Shown here piece by piece: positions 26,944-36,814 of a stretch of 64,000 nucleotides of DNA. The stretch covers positions 124,001 through 188,000 of the forward strand of contig JADJOY010000020.1 in the NCBI GenBank assembly GCA_016713535.1, given 5' to 3'. Positions within the stretch are counted from its first letter, which is position 1. Every line of letters starts with the position of its first letter. Both the position numbers and the translations under genes were made by a program. The notes beneath the pieces are model-generated. The model was given only the letters and a program-made list of their open reading frames with translations, searched no databases and was not told the origin of the DNA. This DNA is from Deltaproteobacteria bacterium. Its GTDB lineage: Bacteria > JADJOY01.

Positions 26944-29787
26944 TCAGCGCCGGCGCAGCCGCCGCGCGACCACGACCGGCACGCCCAGCACCGCGAGCCA
27001 CGCGGAGGCCGCGGCGGCATTCGTCGCGCCACCGAACCGGCTCACGCCGCAGACTACCGGTCCCGGCTCCGCCGTCACCTGCACCACTCCTGGCAGCGTC
27101 ACGCCGCCGAACGCGTCGCGTACCACGAGGTCGTAGGCGCCGAGCTCGGCGCCCGCCGGCACGCTCACGGTGGCGCGCATCTGCGTCGAGCTGACGGACG
27201 TGACCGCGGGCGTGATCACGCTCGCGCCGCGCACCAGCCGGATCGACGCGCCGGCGGCGTGGAAGCGGGTGCCCGTGAGCACCACGTTGCGATCGGTCGC
27301 GACGCCGAGCTGGGTCGGCGACACGGCCGTCACCGCGAGCTTGGGATCGATCACCACCCGCACCATCCCGCCCTCGTTCTCGGCGACGAACGAGCGCGGC
27401 GACGCGATCGCGAAGTCCTTGCCGCCATCGCCGTCGAAGTCCGCGAGGGCGAGTGTCGCGCCGAACGCACCGCGGAGCGCCGTGTCGCGCAGGCTCCACA
27501 GCGCGTTGGTGGCGTTCGCCAGCACCGCGCCGCTCGGGAACGAGGCACCGCCCGCGAACAGGTACGCCGCGCCCGCCTCGAAGGTGGCGATCGAGTCCTT
27601 GCGCATCGGCTCGGTGACCCACAGCTCGTCGGCGCCGTCGCCGTTCAGGTCGACGAACGCGAGCCGGGCGCCGAGGCGCCCGAACGAGCTCTCGCCGTCG
27701 ATGCGGGTGGCCACCGAGAGCGCGCTCAGCGCCACGTCGCCGCTCAGCCCGTCCACCGACACCAGCGACACCGAGCCGGTCTGGGTGGTGCCATTGGGGG
27801 TGCCGACCGGCGAGCCGATCGCGAGCAGCTTCTGACCGTTGCCGCGCGGGTCACCGAAGGCGAGCGAAGCGCCCAGGTTGTCGAACTCGTCGCCGCCGGT
27901 GATCGTGAACACCGGCGTGGTCGACGCCGCGCCGCTCGCGAGGCCGGCGAGGTCGTAGGCAACGACCCGCCCCACCCCCTGAACCGAGCCGCTCTTCCAC
28001 TTGGGCGCGCCCACGATCAGGTGCGGGTGCGCCGGCGCGCCGAGGTCCGCGGCGATCACGTCGTAGCCGAGCCACGCCCAGTCCTGGCTGCCCGTGACCT
28101 TCCAGTCCGCCTGATTCACGTCCTTCGACGTGCCCGACGTGAAGCCCGCGCCGGCGCGGAACACCGCCACCAGCCCGCGCTGGCGGCCACCCGCACGCTC
28201 GTACGGCGTGGCGATCACCAGATCCGCGTGGCCCTCTCCATCGAGATCGGCGCCGAGCAGCCTGTAGCCGAGGTTGGTGTAGGTGCCGGTGGTGGTGAGG
28301 GTGACGTCGGGCGAGGTCGAGAGACCGCCTCCGGGTTGACCGAAGTAGACGAGCACGCGGCCGTGGAAGCCGTAGCTCTGGGCGTCGGTGGTCGGCTGCG
28401 AGACCGCGAGGTCCGGACGGCCATCGGCGTTGAGGTCGACGATCGCGACCGCCCAGCCGAAGCGGCCGTACGAGAGATCTCCGGTGAGCGTGAGGTCGGC
28501 GCCGCCGCTGGTCAGATCGAGGGACTGGTGGCCCGTGACGGTGCGGCCGTAGAGGACCCGCACCCGGCCGATCTGCGGACCACCGACCACGTTGTAGCCC
28601 GGCGAGCCGACGACCAGGTCGTCCTTGCCGTCGCCATTCAGGTCGCCACTGGCGAGGCTCGAGCCGAGGTAGCCCATCGGATCCGCGGCGGTGAGGGTGA
28701 GCGAGCGGTCCTCGCCGAGCGGCGAGACCGCCGCCTGGATCGTCGGCTCGCGGGAGGCCTCTGCGGTGACGTGGCTGACGTACACACCGCGCCCGGTCTC
28801 GCGCACCGAGACGCCGAGGCGGCGCAGCTCGTCGAGGTTGCGAGGCACCTGGCTCACCCCGAGCTTCGCGAGGGCGCTCTTCAGCGCCGCGCCGTCCGTC
28901 GCGTGATCGTCGCAACGGTGGGTGGCGGACTCCGTGTGCAGCTCGGCGGCCATCTTGGCCACCGGCGCCGAGGTACCGCTGCGCATCCACGAGATCATCG
29001 GATCCCAGTTGAAGGCGGTCTGGATGCCGATGTCGTCCACACCACCGACGAAGTAGTCCTGGTAGTGGTCCGCGAGGACGGGCGACTTCTCGGCGTACGG
29101 GCCCACCAGCAGGCCACCGCCGAGCCGGATGGCACGCTGCTCGAGCGCCATCAGCCCGGTGCCGAGGGCGAGATCCCCGGCGGTGATGTCCGGGTAGCCG
29201 ACGCGCGCGAAGATCGCGCTGACGTCGTTCGCCGGCACGTACCAGGGGGACGCGGTCCAGTCGAGCGATAGCTCGCAGCCCGCCATGAAGTCGCCGCCGG
29301 TGTCGGTGTTCGAGTGCGCGGCGCCCCAGTCGTTCTGGAACTCCTGGGCCGAAGCGACGTCGATGAGCCCCTCCTGGACGCCCCCGAGACCGTGCCAGTC
29401 GAGGTAGGCGATCCAGTGGCTGCGCATGCCGAGGAGGAAGGTCGCGAGCTTCTGGGTCTCGGCGTCCCACGGCAGCGGGTAGGTTTCGTGCACGTAGTTA
29501 CCGGCTACCTCGTGGAACGGGGGCCAGTGGGCGTCCTCGGCCGCGTTGGGCTGGCCGAAGGCGTAACCCCAGTCGGGGAATGCGGCGCCGGCCTGGAGAG
29601 CGTCGGGGTTGGCGAGGATCCAGTCGCGCGCGGTCGGGTCCACGCCCGACACGAACCAGCGCGCGGCTCGGTTGGCGCCTTCGGCGTGGGTGGTGATACC
29701 GGCGGCGTGGGACCGCTCGGCGAGGCCCGCGAGGGCGAGGACGGCGAACACCGCCGTGGCCGGGACGAACCGGTGGAATCGGGACAT
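26944..29787 (-). CDS. GPI-specific phospholipase D-like protein: zinc-dependent phospholipase C-like domain plus FG-GAP propeller
   Basis: This 947-residue exported protein has a signal peptide (residues ~8-29, ending SHAAG). ITTHAEGANRAARWFVSG starts a zinc-dependent phospholipase C/S1-P1-like domain (to about 330) with many His and Asp residues (PPFHEVAGNYVHETYP; SHWIAYLDWHGLGG; HRCDDHATDG). Residues ~370-790 form FG-GAP repeats with calcium-type loops (SGDLNGDGKDDLVVGSPGYN; DLNADGRPDLAVSQP; DFDGDGGKDFAIASP). An IPT/TIG-like domain follows. The tail has a hydrophobic stretch and RRLRRR, like a C-terminal sorting signal. The layout matches eukaryotic-type GPI-PLD. The start is fixed by GAGGAG four bases before the ATG. 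Confidence 0.85.
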   Translation of the reverse strand: MSRFHRFVPATAVFAVLALAGLAERSHAAGITTHAEGANRAARWFVSGVDPTARDWILANPDALQAGAAFPDWGYAFGQPNAAEDAHWPPFHEVAGNYVHETYPLPWDAETQKLATFLLGMRSHWIAYLDWHGLGGVQEGLIDVASAQEFQNDWGAAHSNTDTGGDFMAGCELSLDWTASPWYVPANDVSAIFARVGYPDITAGDLALGTGLMALEQRAIRLGGGLLVGPYAEKSPVLADHYQDYFVGGVDDIGIQTAFNWDPMISWMRSGTSAPVAKMAAELHTESATHRCDDHATDGAALKSALAKLGVSQVPRNLDELRRLGVSVRETGRGVYVSHVTAEASREPTIQAAVSPLGEDRSLTLTAADPMGYLGSSLASGDLNGDGKDDLVVGSPGYNVVGGPQIGRVRVLYGRTVTGHQSLDLTSGGADLTLTGDLSYGRFGWAVAIVDLNADGRPDLAVSQPTTDAQSYGFHGRVLVYFGQPGGGLSTSPDVTLTTTGTYTNLGYRLLGADLDGEGHADLVIATPYERAGGRQRGLVAVFRAGAGFTSGTSKDVNQADWKVTGSQDWAWLGYDVIAADLGAPAHPHLIVGAPKWKSGSVQGVGRVVAYDLAGLASGAASTTPVFTITGGDEFDNLGASLAFGDPRGNGQKLLAIGSPVGTPNGTTQTGSVSLVSVDGLSGDVALSALSVATRIDGESSFGRLGARLAFVDLNGDGADELWVTEPMRKDSIATFEAGAAYLFAGGASFPSGAVLANATNALWSLRDTALRGAFGATLALADFDGDGGKDFAIASPRSFVAENEGGMVRVVIDPKLAVTAVSPTQLGVATDRNVVLTGTRFHAAGASIRLVRGASVITPAVTSVSSTQMRATVSVPAGAELGAYDLVVRDAFGGVTLPGVVQVTAEPGPVVCGVSRFGGATNAAAASAWLAVLGVPVVVARRLRRR

Positions 29788-29909
29788 GAAACTCCTCGTG
29801 GGCTGGCGACGCAGCGTGTCGAACGAGCTTCTCATGCGCGCCGGAAACACCGCAAACCCCCGCGCCCGAGCGGAGTTGGCGACACCCAACCACCGGTCCC
29901 CAAAGGCGA

Positions 29910-29941
29910 ACCGCCGCCGGGGTGATGCTCCCGGCGGCGGT
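29910..29941. terminator. Strong GC hairpin after the first htpX gene
   Basis: A 12-bp stem ACCGCCGCCGGG / CCCGGCGGCGGT with an 8-base loop lies 32 bases past the htpX stop (minus strand) and upstream of the FG-GAP gene. There is no clear T-run, so the terminator role is tentative. Confidence 0.45.
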
Positions 29942-29972
29942 CCGAGACGAGACAGGAACGAGGCGAATCCGC

Positions 29973-30884
29973 TCAGCGAGGAAGCTGCTCGAGCGCCGCG
30001 ATGCGCTCCTCGATGGGCGGGTGGGTCATGAAGAACCGCAAGAAGCCACGCGTCTGGCCGCCGCGGATCCCGAACGCCTGGACCGACTTCGGCAGCTCGC
30101 TCGGCGCCTCGTGGAAGGCCGCGAGCCGGCGCAGCGCCGAGATCATCGGCGCCTTGCCGGTGAGCGAGGCCGCACCCGCGTCGGCGCGGAACTCTCGCCG
30201 CCGGCTGTAGCTCGCCACGATCATGCTGGCGAAGATCCCGAACACCAGGTCGAGGACCATGACCGTCATCATGTAGCCCACGCCCGGCCCGTGGTCGTCC
30301 TCGTTGCGCAGCACGACCCGGTCGATCACCCAGCCCACGGCACGGGCCAGCACGATCACGAAGGTGTTCACGACGCCCTGGACGAGCGCCAAGGTCACCA
30401 TGTCGCCGTTGGCGACGTGCGAGACCTCGTGGGCGAGGACAGCCTCGACCTCGCGCTTGTCCATGGTCTCGAGCAGGCCCTCGCTGACCGCGACCAGCGC
30501 CGAGTTGCGGCTCATGCCGGTCGCGAACGCGTTCGGCTCGGGGGACGGGAAGACCGCCACCTCCGGCGTGCCGATCCCGGCGGCGTTGGCCTGGCGGCGG
30601 ACCGTCTCGACGAGCCACATCTCGGCGTTGCTGCGCGGCTCGTCGATCACGCGGGCGCCGGTGGCCCACTTCGCCATCTTCTTCGAGATCGCGAGCGAGA
30701 TCAGCGAGCCACCGAAGCCGAACACCGCCGCGAAGGCCACGAGCGACTTCCAGTCGAGGCCGCCCGTGGCGGTCAGGTAGCCCTGGATCCCGAGCAGGTT
30801 CAGCACCAGACCGAGCAGCACCAGGACCGCGAGGTTGGTGGCGAGGAAGAGGAAAATCCGTTTGGCGTAGATCTTGGCGTTCAT
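29973..30884 (-). CDS. htpX: HtpX-family M48 membrane zinc metalloprotease, copy 1
   Basis: This 303-residue protease has two N-terminal membrane helices (about 10-30 and 45-65), the zinc motif HEVSH within [20 protein letters not shown], and two further helices. The third zinc ligand glutamate is in [13 protein letters not shown]. HtpX degrades misfolded membrane proteins in the inner membrane under stress. A closely related copy lies upstream on the same strand (31112-32035). The intergenic space between them contains a palindromic repeat rather than an operon-like gap, so the two may be separately transcribed. Confidence 0.95.
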   Translation of the reverse strand: MNAKIYAKRIFLFLATNLAVLVLLGLVLNLLGIQGYLTATGGLDWKSLVAFAAVFGFGGSLISLAISKKMAKWATGARVIDEPRSNAEMWLVETVRRQANAAGIGTPEVAVFPSPEPNAFATGMSRNSALVAVSEGLLETMDKREVEAVLAHEVSHVANGDMVTLALVQGVVNTFVIVLARAVGWVIDRVVLRNEDDHGPGVGYMMTVMVLDLVFGIFASMIVASYSRRREFRADAGAASLTGKAPMISALRRLAAFHEAPSELPKSVQAFGIRGGQTRGFLRFFMTHPPIEERIAALEQLPR

Positions 30885-31080
30885 GGTTCGCCCTCCTTCC
30901 AGGCGAGGTCTCGAGTTCGACGGCGCCCAACCTAAGGACGGGCAACACCTCGGGCAAATAGATAATCTGCCAGTAATACATCGATTACGACGATGTATTC
31001 AGCGCGACGAACGCAACCGACGCGCGGCGCAGGCTGCGGGCCGTAGACGGGCCCTCCCCACGCAGCCGGAGCGGCAGATC

Positions 31081-31112
31081 GTAGGGGCGAGGCCTGTCCC
31101 CGCCCGCGGGCT
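31081..31112. repeat. GTAGGGGCG palindromic repeat between htpX copies
   Basis: GTAGGGGCGAGGCCTGTCCC then CGCCCGCGGGC is another member of the family seen in the 13-kb tandem array and inside the sigma-54 activator gene. It abuts the stop codon of the second htpX gene. The rest of 30885-31111 shows nothing coding. Confidence 0.55.
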
Positions 31113-32035
31113 CAGTTCGCCGGTAACGCTTCCAGCGCCGCGATCCGATCCTCGATCGGCGGGTGCGAGAGCAGGAGTGAACCCAGGATCGCTCGGCCGC
31201 CGCCGCGGATCCCGAACGCGGCGAGCGACTCCGGCATCTCGCCGGGGCGCGGTGCGCCGGCCAGGCGGGCGAGCGCCGCGATCATCGGCTCCTTGCCGCG
31301 CAGCGCCGCGGAGCCGGCGTCGGCGCGGAACTCGCGGCGGCGGCTGTACCACATGACGATGAGGGTCGCGAGGATGCCGAGGAACATCTGGCTCACCATG
31401 ACCGTGAGGTGATAGCCGAGCCCGCCGCCGTAGTAGCCGCGGTCATCGTCGTCGCGCCGCCCCGAGAGCGCCGAGTCGACGACCAGTCCGACCACGTGCG
31501 AGAGGAAGATCACGAAGGTGTTCACGACCCCCTGGAGCAGCGCGAGCGTCACCATGTCGCCGTTGGCGACGTGCGAGATCTCGTGGCCGAGAACGGCCTC
31601 GATCTCGCTCTTGTTCATCGAGCGCAGCAGCCCGGCGCTGACGGCCACGAGCGCGTGATCGCGTCGCGCGCCCGTGGCGAACGCGTTGGGCTGCTCGGAC
31701 GGGAAGATCGCGACGTCCGGCCTACCGATGCCGGCGTCCCGAGCGAGCCGCTCGACGGTCTGCACCAGCCACGCCTCGGCCTCGTTGCGCGGCGACTCGA
31801 TCACCTGCGCGCGGACCGACATCCGCGCCATGGTCTTCGAGAGGAGGAGCGAGATGATCGAGCCCGCCATGCCGAAGATCCCGGCGTAGACCAGCATCCC
31901 CACGTAGTTCACGTGGACGCCCGAGCGCCACAGCCACTGATCGATCCCGAGCACCCGGACCACCAGGCCGAGCAGCGCCACCACGGCGAGGTTGGTGAGC
32001 AGGAAGAAGAAGATGCGCCGGCCGTACGCGAGCAT
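31112..32035 (-). CDS. HtpX-family M48 membrane zinc metalloprotease, copy 2
   Basis: This 307-residue paralogue of the preceding protease has the same topology and motifs: [37 protein letters not shown] (HExxH) and [20 protein letters not shown]. It differs by an insertion of Asp/Tyr/Gly-rich sequence (GRRDDDDRGYYGGGLGYH) in the loop before the last helix. Tandem htpX genes suggest gene duplication with possible division of labour. Both should act in the cytoplasmic membrane. Confidence 0.93.
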   Translation of the reverse strand: MLAYGRRIFFFLLTNLAVVALLGLVVRVLGIDQWLWRSGVHVNYVGMLVYAGIFGMAGSIISLLLSKTMARMSVRAQVIESPRNEAEAWLVQTVERLARDAGIGRPDVAIFPSEQPNAFATGARRDHALVAVSAGLLRSMNKSEIEAVLGHEISHVANGDMVTLALLQGVVNTFVIFLSHVVGLVVDSALSGRRDDDDRGYYGGGLGYHLTVMVSQMFLGILATLIVMWYSRRREFRADAGSAALRGKEPMIAALARLAGAPRPGEMPESLAAFGIRGGGRAILGSLLLSHPPIEDRIAALEALPAN

Positions 32036-32577
32036 CGAGCACCTCGTCGGGGGGCGGAGCCAGGCGGGATCCCGCTACGCCACCGTGAGCAAGTTACAAC
32101 CGAGCCAACTTAGACGCGCGGCGCCCGAACGCAATCGGGTGGGCCGCGAGACGACGCACTCAGGGCAGGTCGAGCGAGCAGAGCGACGCTCGATCCGAAT
32201 CCAGGCGCTGCATCAGGCACGGCCAGCTGGCGCGCGAAGTCGAAACGACAACGACCAGGCGACCGCCGCGAGGACGATTCGTCACCGCCCGGCGGATCCG
32301 GAACCATCGCGGAGAGCGCATCATCACACGCTACGGAGCGGTTCCAAGCGACCACGTCGCGAGGCCTCCGAGCCGCGTCGAACGTTACGGTCCGGAACCG
32401 AGACGCCGCCCCTGCGGCAACGAGGGAACGTTACTACGTGTAGTGCATGTTCTTTTTGGGAACCGATGCGCCAGGCCAATTGGCACGGCCCGTGAAGCCC
32501 CTGACGCCGCGCCGGATCGCTACGTACCACCGAGCGGTCGCAGAAGCCGGCCCTGAAACGGGCTCGCGGGAGGACGG
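32036..32577. other. 542-base intergenic region, probable promoter region of the 32.6-45.2 kb cluster
   Basis: This divergent intergenic space lies between htpX copy 2 (-) and the prenyltransferase gene (+). No conserved protein is readable on either strand. Near 32430-32460 is a locally AT-richer stretch (ACTACGTGTAGTGCATG followed by TTCTTTTTGG) that could hold a promoter or regulator site: TACGTGTA is nearly symmetric. GGAGGACGG precedes the GTG start at 32578. Confidence 0.4.
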
Positions 32578-33420
32578 GTGCCGCAGCAACTGCGACGTTA
32601 CCTGCGCGTAATGCGCGTCCAGGACGCGCTCTATTCGCTGCCGCTCCTCATCGCCTCGTTTCGCCTCGTGGGCCACTGGCCGGACGTTCGCACCATCGTG
32701 CTCATGGTCGTGGCGCTGGTGTGCGGACGCGTCGCCGCCCTCGTGCTCAACCGCTGGATCGATCGCGAGCTCGACGCCCGTAATCCCCGCACTCGGGATC
32801 GTGAGCTCGCCGCCGGGCACGTGAGCTCGGGCGAGGCGCTCGCGATGCTGGCGGTGTTGCTCGGCACGTGCACCGGGTGCCTGTACGCGCTCGCCCCACG
32901 CCTCGCGGCGTTGTTCCCGATCGCGCTCGGGATCTTCGTCCTCTACCCGTACCTGAAGCGCTTCACCTGGGCCTGCAACCTCTTCGTCGGGATCCAGCTC
33001 AGCATCATCCCGCTGTGGATCTGGATCGTGTTCCACGACCGGCTCCCGAGCCTCCCGCTCTGGACGTACGCGCTCTTCATCGTCGCCTGGGGCACCGGCT
33101 TCGAGGTGATCTACGCGATGGCCGACGCCGAGTCCGACCGCGAGATCGGAGTCCACTCCATCCCGGTCCGCTTCGGTCTCGAAGGCGCTCGCCGCGCCGC
33201 CACGGCGGCGTTCGTGATCGCGCTGGCGATGATCGCGACCTGCACGCTCTCGCTCGGGGCCACACGCCTCAGCGTGGCGTGCGTGGCGCTGCTCGGCGTG
33301 ACGTTCACGACCGAGCTCTGGCTCTCGAGTCGCGGCCGTTACATCCAGGCCGCGCACGTGGTGAACGGCGCCGTCAGCACCGTGTCGATGGGTGCCGTGC
33401 TCTTGGCGCGCGGCCTCTAG
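32578..33420 (+). CDS. UbiA-family prenyltransferase
   Basis: This 280-residue membrane prenyltransferase has about eight helices. The two aspartate-rich motifs are NRWIDRELDARNPRTRDREL (first) and YAMADAESDREIGVHSIPVR (second). This resembles MqnP/4-hydroxybenzoate-type enzymes that join a polyprenyl chain to an aromatic acceptor. Its start is a GTG with GGAGGA upstream. It begins a run of same-strand genes, and a polyprenyl synthase follows after 43 bases, so a dedicated prenylated product is likely. A role in menaquinone (futalosine) or ubiquinone synthesis is an alternative, but no other quinone genes are adjacent. Confidence 0.9.
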   Translation: MPQQLRRYLRVMRVQDALYSLPLLIASFRLVGHWPDVRTIVLMVVALVCGRVAALVLNRWIDRELDARNPRTRDRELAAGHVSSGEALAMLAVLLGTCTGCLYALAPRLAALFPIALGIFVLYPYLKRFTWACNLFVGIQLSIIPLWIWIVFHDRLPSLPLWTYALFIVAWGTGFEVIYAMADAESDREIGVHSIPVRFGLEGARRAATAAFVIALAMIATCTLSLGATRLSVACVALLGVTFTTELWLSSRGRYIQAAHVVNGAVSTVSMGAVLLARGL

Positions 33421-33463
33421 GCGAGGCGTGAGCGGCGCGACCCGGCGGAAGGGCGGAAAACAG

Positions 33464-34540
33464 ATGAATCCTGTCGTCGAATCGGCGCCCGTGACTGGAC
33501 GCAGTGCCCCTCTTCCGGTGGCGCTCGACGCCGGCTCCCGGGCCTTTCTGGATCGGCTCGATGGCGCGCTGCGCTCGCTCCTCGATGCCGCCCCGACCGA
33601 GGTCCGCGACGTGCTGCTCCCCCGCCTCACCGGGGACGGCAAGCGGCTTCGTCCGCTACTCGTCCACCTGGCGGGTGCGTTCGGTGACGGAACCGTCGAG
33701 CACCTGGTGGGGATCGGCCTGGTGATGGAGCTCATCCACACCGCGTCGCTCTTCCACGACGACGTCATGGACCGCTCCGAGACCCGGCGCGGCCGCCCCA
33801 CGCTCCACCAGAGCCACGGCTCCGAGGTGGCGGTGTTCGCGGGCGCCTATCTGCTCCAGGAGGCGATCCACGTCGTCCACCACCTGCCCGCCCTGCCGGA
33901 AGCCACGGCCGTCGGGGTCCGCGACGCCGTGAGCCGCGCGGCCCTCGACCTGTGCACCGGTCAACTCTCGGAGATCCTGCACATCGGCAACGCCAACCTC
34001 GAGGCGACCGAGCACTGGAGCACCATCGAGCGCAAGACCGCCTCACTCTTCGAAGCGTCGTGCCGCATGGCCGCGCTCGCCACCAACGGCCCGGTCGAGA
34101 CGCTGAGCGCGTTCGGTCACCGCTTCGGCGTCCTCTATCAGCTCCTCGACGACGTCCGCGACGTCGCGTGCACCGAGGCGGAGCTGGGCAAGGCGCCAGG
34201 CTCCGACTTGCGAAGCGGCACCTACACGCTGCCCATCCTCTCCGCTCTCGCAACCGACGACGAGAGTGGGCGGGCGCTGCGCCTGCTGCTGACGAGCCGG
34301 AGCGGCAAGCTCGCGCCCCCGGAGCTCGACCGCGCGATCGAGTTGCTTCGCGCGGCGGGCGGGATCGAGCGCGCGCTCGAGCGCAGCGAGGCGCTCGGCC
34401 GCTCGGCGTGCGCGGCGCTGGCCGAGCTCCCCGAGAACGGGGCGCGCGCCGAGCTCGAGGCGCTCGTCGACGGGCTGCTAGCACAGGCTCGCCACGTCGC
34501 TGCCCGGTTCACGAATCTCGGAAAGGTGGCCTCCGCATGA
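33464..34540 (+). CDS. Polyprenyl (isoprenyl) diphosphate synthase
   Basis: This 358-residue all-helical trans-prenyltransferase has both aspartate motifs intact: FHDDVMDRSETRRGRP (first) and YQLLDDVRDVACTEAELGK (second). It also has GDGKRLRPLLVHLAG and the lysine in ERKTASLFEASCRMAA. It would condense isopentenyl diphosphate onto an allylic primer. Product chain length cannot be read with confidence. The ATG at 33464 follows AAGGGCGGAAAACAG. Its stop overlaps the next start (ATGA), coupling it to the reductase gene. Confidence 0.93.
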   Translation: MNPVVESAPVTGRSAPLPVALDAGSRAFLDRLDGALRSLLDAAPTEVRDVLLPRLTGDGKRLRPLLVHLAGAFGDGTVEHLVGIGLVMELIHTASLFHDDVMDRSETRRGRPTLHQSHGSEVAVFAGAYLLQEAIHVVHHLPALPEATAVGVRDAVSRAALDLCTGQLSEILHIGNANLEATEHWSTIERKTASLFEASCRMAALATNGPVETLSAFGHRFGVLYQLLDDVRDVACTEAELGKAPGSDLRSGTYTLPILSALATDDESGRALRLLLTSRSGKLAPPELDRAIELLRAAGGIERALERSEALGRSACAALAELPENGARAELEALVDGLLAQARHVAARFTNLGKVASA

Positions 34541-36814
34541 GCCAGGCGCCCTGCCTCCAGTACGACGTGGTCGTGATCGGCGCCGGCCCGTCGGGCTGTT
34601 CGACCGCGTTCCACCTCGCGCATCGCGGCTACCGGGTCCTGATCGTCGAGAAGGACACGCTGCCGCGCGAGAAGGTCTGTGGCGACGGGCTCACCCGCCG
34701 TTCGCTGGCGGCGCTGCGCAACCTGGGGATCCACGAGCTGCCGGGCATGCACAAGGTGCACGGCATCCGGATCCGCGACGATCGCTGCCGGTTCGACCGT
34801 CGCGTCACCTTTCGGCCCGATGCCTCGGGGATCGACTACGGCGTCGTCGTGCCGCGCTTCACCCTCGACCATCACGTCCTCCAGGCGGCCCTCGGGCAGG
34901 GCGCCGAGTGCTGGATGGAGACCACCGCGTTGCGCTTTCTTCCCGACGACGAAGGGCGCCCGCACCGCGTCGTCGTGGAGCGAGGCGGAAACGAGGTCGA
35001 GATCGAGGCGCGCTACTTCGTGGTGTCGGAGGGATCGGTCGGCCGCTTCGGGAACCTGTTCCAGAAGCACGCGCGCAAGCCCTACGACCTGATGTTCGCG
35101 GTCCGTCAGTACGTCCACGGGGTTCCGGGGATGGAGCCCTACTTCGACGTCATCATGCCGATCACCCACCGGGGGCTCGTCGCGCCGGGCTATGGCTGGG
35201 TGTTCCCGGTATCCGACGACGTCGCGAACGTGGGCGTGGGGATCGCCTACGGCACGGGCTTCGACTCCAAGATCGGCGTTCGCACCGTCTACGAGGAGTT
35301 CCCTGCGCGCCCTGGCGCTGCGCGACGAGCGCTTCGCCGAGACCAGCGGCGTGACGTGCACGCCACTGGTGGGCGCGCCACTGCGGATCGGGGTGGTGGC
35401 GGGCGACACGGTGGCGCCGGGGCTGCTCGCCACCGGCGACGCCGCGGCCCTGGTCAACCCGTTCAACGGCGAGGGCATCTCCTACGCGCTCGAGAGTGGC
35501 GAGCTCGCGGGCGAGGCGCTCGACCGCGCGTTCCGCGACGGTCGCGAGACGCCGGACCTCTACCCGGACCTGTTGCGGGCCCGCTACCGGCGCCACGTCC
35601 GGCTGCGCGACGAGTTCCCCCGCATGTTCGGGATGGCGCGCCTCTACGACTGGCAGACTCCGAAGTCGAACGAGCACACCACCCCACGGCCGCCCGCCGA
35701 TGGAGTCCTCGCGCCCTGCCTGCGCGACGTGCTGAGCGATCACGAGCCGGGCAGCGGTGGCCCGCTCGGAGCGCTGCTGTGGTCGGGGTTGCGCACCGAC
35801 CCCGAGCTCGGCCCGATGCTCGCGAGGATCGACACCGAGGTCCTGGACGTGGCCGGCAGCCACACCCCCCTCTTCGGTGAGCTCGCGCTCTACGCGCGCG
35901 CCGGATTCCTCGGCCTTCCAGGCTGGCTGGCGATGTTGATCGTCAGCGCCGCGTCGCTCGACGAGCCCGCGGGTGAACGCGAGCGCGACCTCGCCGTCGC
36001 GGCCGAGCTGCTCGCGACCTCGACGCTGTTCCACGGCGACGTCCTGGGGGGGCCGTCGGGCCCATCGCTGGCGCGCGCCTATACGCCGATGTCGATCCTC
36101 CTCGGCGACACCTTGGTGGCGCGGCTCTTCGACGTCATGAACCGCCTCGACGCAGACACCCGCGCCACGCTCAGCACCGATTTCCGCGAGCACGTCGGCC
36201 GCCTGCTGGCGCGACGCGTGGTCGCCCGGGTCACCCTCGCCCCCGCCCAGGACGGTGGCGATCTCGCCAAGCTGGCGGGCCGGCTGGTGGCGCTGGCGTG
36301 CGGCTTCCGGGACGCGCCCGCGAGCGAGTCCCAGGCGCTCGTCACCTGGGCCGGCGCCCTGTCACGCGCGATGGAGCTCGCGCACGATGCGTGGATCGAC
36401 ATCGAGGGCCACGCGCTGGCGAGCGAGAACGAGCCGCTCTACCTGGCGCGACGCGGCTACCGCGTCGCTCACGCCTGGGAGGCGAAGGCGCGCGGCTACG
36501 ACCTCGTGGCGGCGCTCGAGAGCGCCACCTCCACCGAGGACCTGCAGCGCGCGGTCGGCGAGCTCGTGCACCGCGGCGCCTTCGACGCGGTGTTGAGGCG
36601 CGCTCGCGAGCTCGTCACGGGCGCCCGCACCGCGCTCGCGGGCGTGCCGCGCCGCCGCCGTGGCGAGTGGCTCGCGCGCCTCACCGACAACGTCTCGGAC
36701 GTGGTCGCGCGAGTCGAGCGCGCGGTGCGCGAACGCGCGCGGCCGTCCTCCGCCGCGCGCGCGACGCAGATCGCGAACGCGCTCCGTACTGGAATCCACC
36801 TGGAGGAAGATCGG
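34537..36814 (+). CDS. Geranylgeranyl-reductase-type flavoprotein joined to a degenerate prenyl-synthase domain, one frameshift
   Basis: The N-terminal FAD domain is typical of the geranylgeranyl reductase family: YDVVVIGAGPSGCSTAFHLA, then EKDTLPREKVCGDGLTRRSL and PGYGWVFPVSDDVANVGVG. Near 35305 the frame shifts. The family's second FAD motif follows in the new frame (ATGDAAALVNPFNGEGISYA). From about 35750 the same frame encodes a helical region patterned on a prenyl diphosphate synthase, but both catalytic motifs are lost: LFHGDVLGGPSG replaces 'HDDVxD' and LAHDAWIDIEG replaces the second one. The frame has no stop before the GTP cyclohydrolase start at 36815, so it may continue into that protein. 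Reductases of this family saturate prenyl chains. The second domain may be a non-catalytic partner. Confidence 0.72.

Noticed and set aside
32478-32500. Sigma-54 promoter (TTGGCACGGCCCGTGA) before the prenyltransferase gene
   Set aside because: The -24 half is good but the -12 GC is absent at the required spacing.
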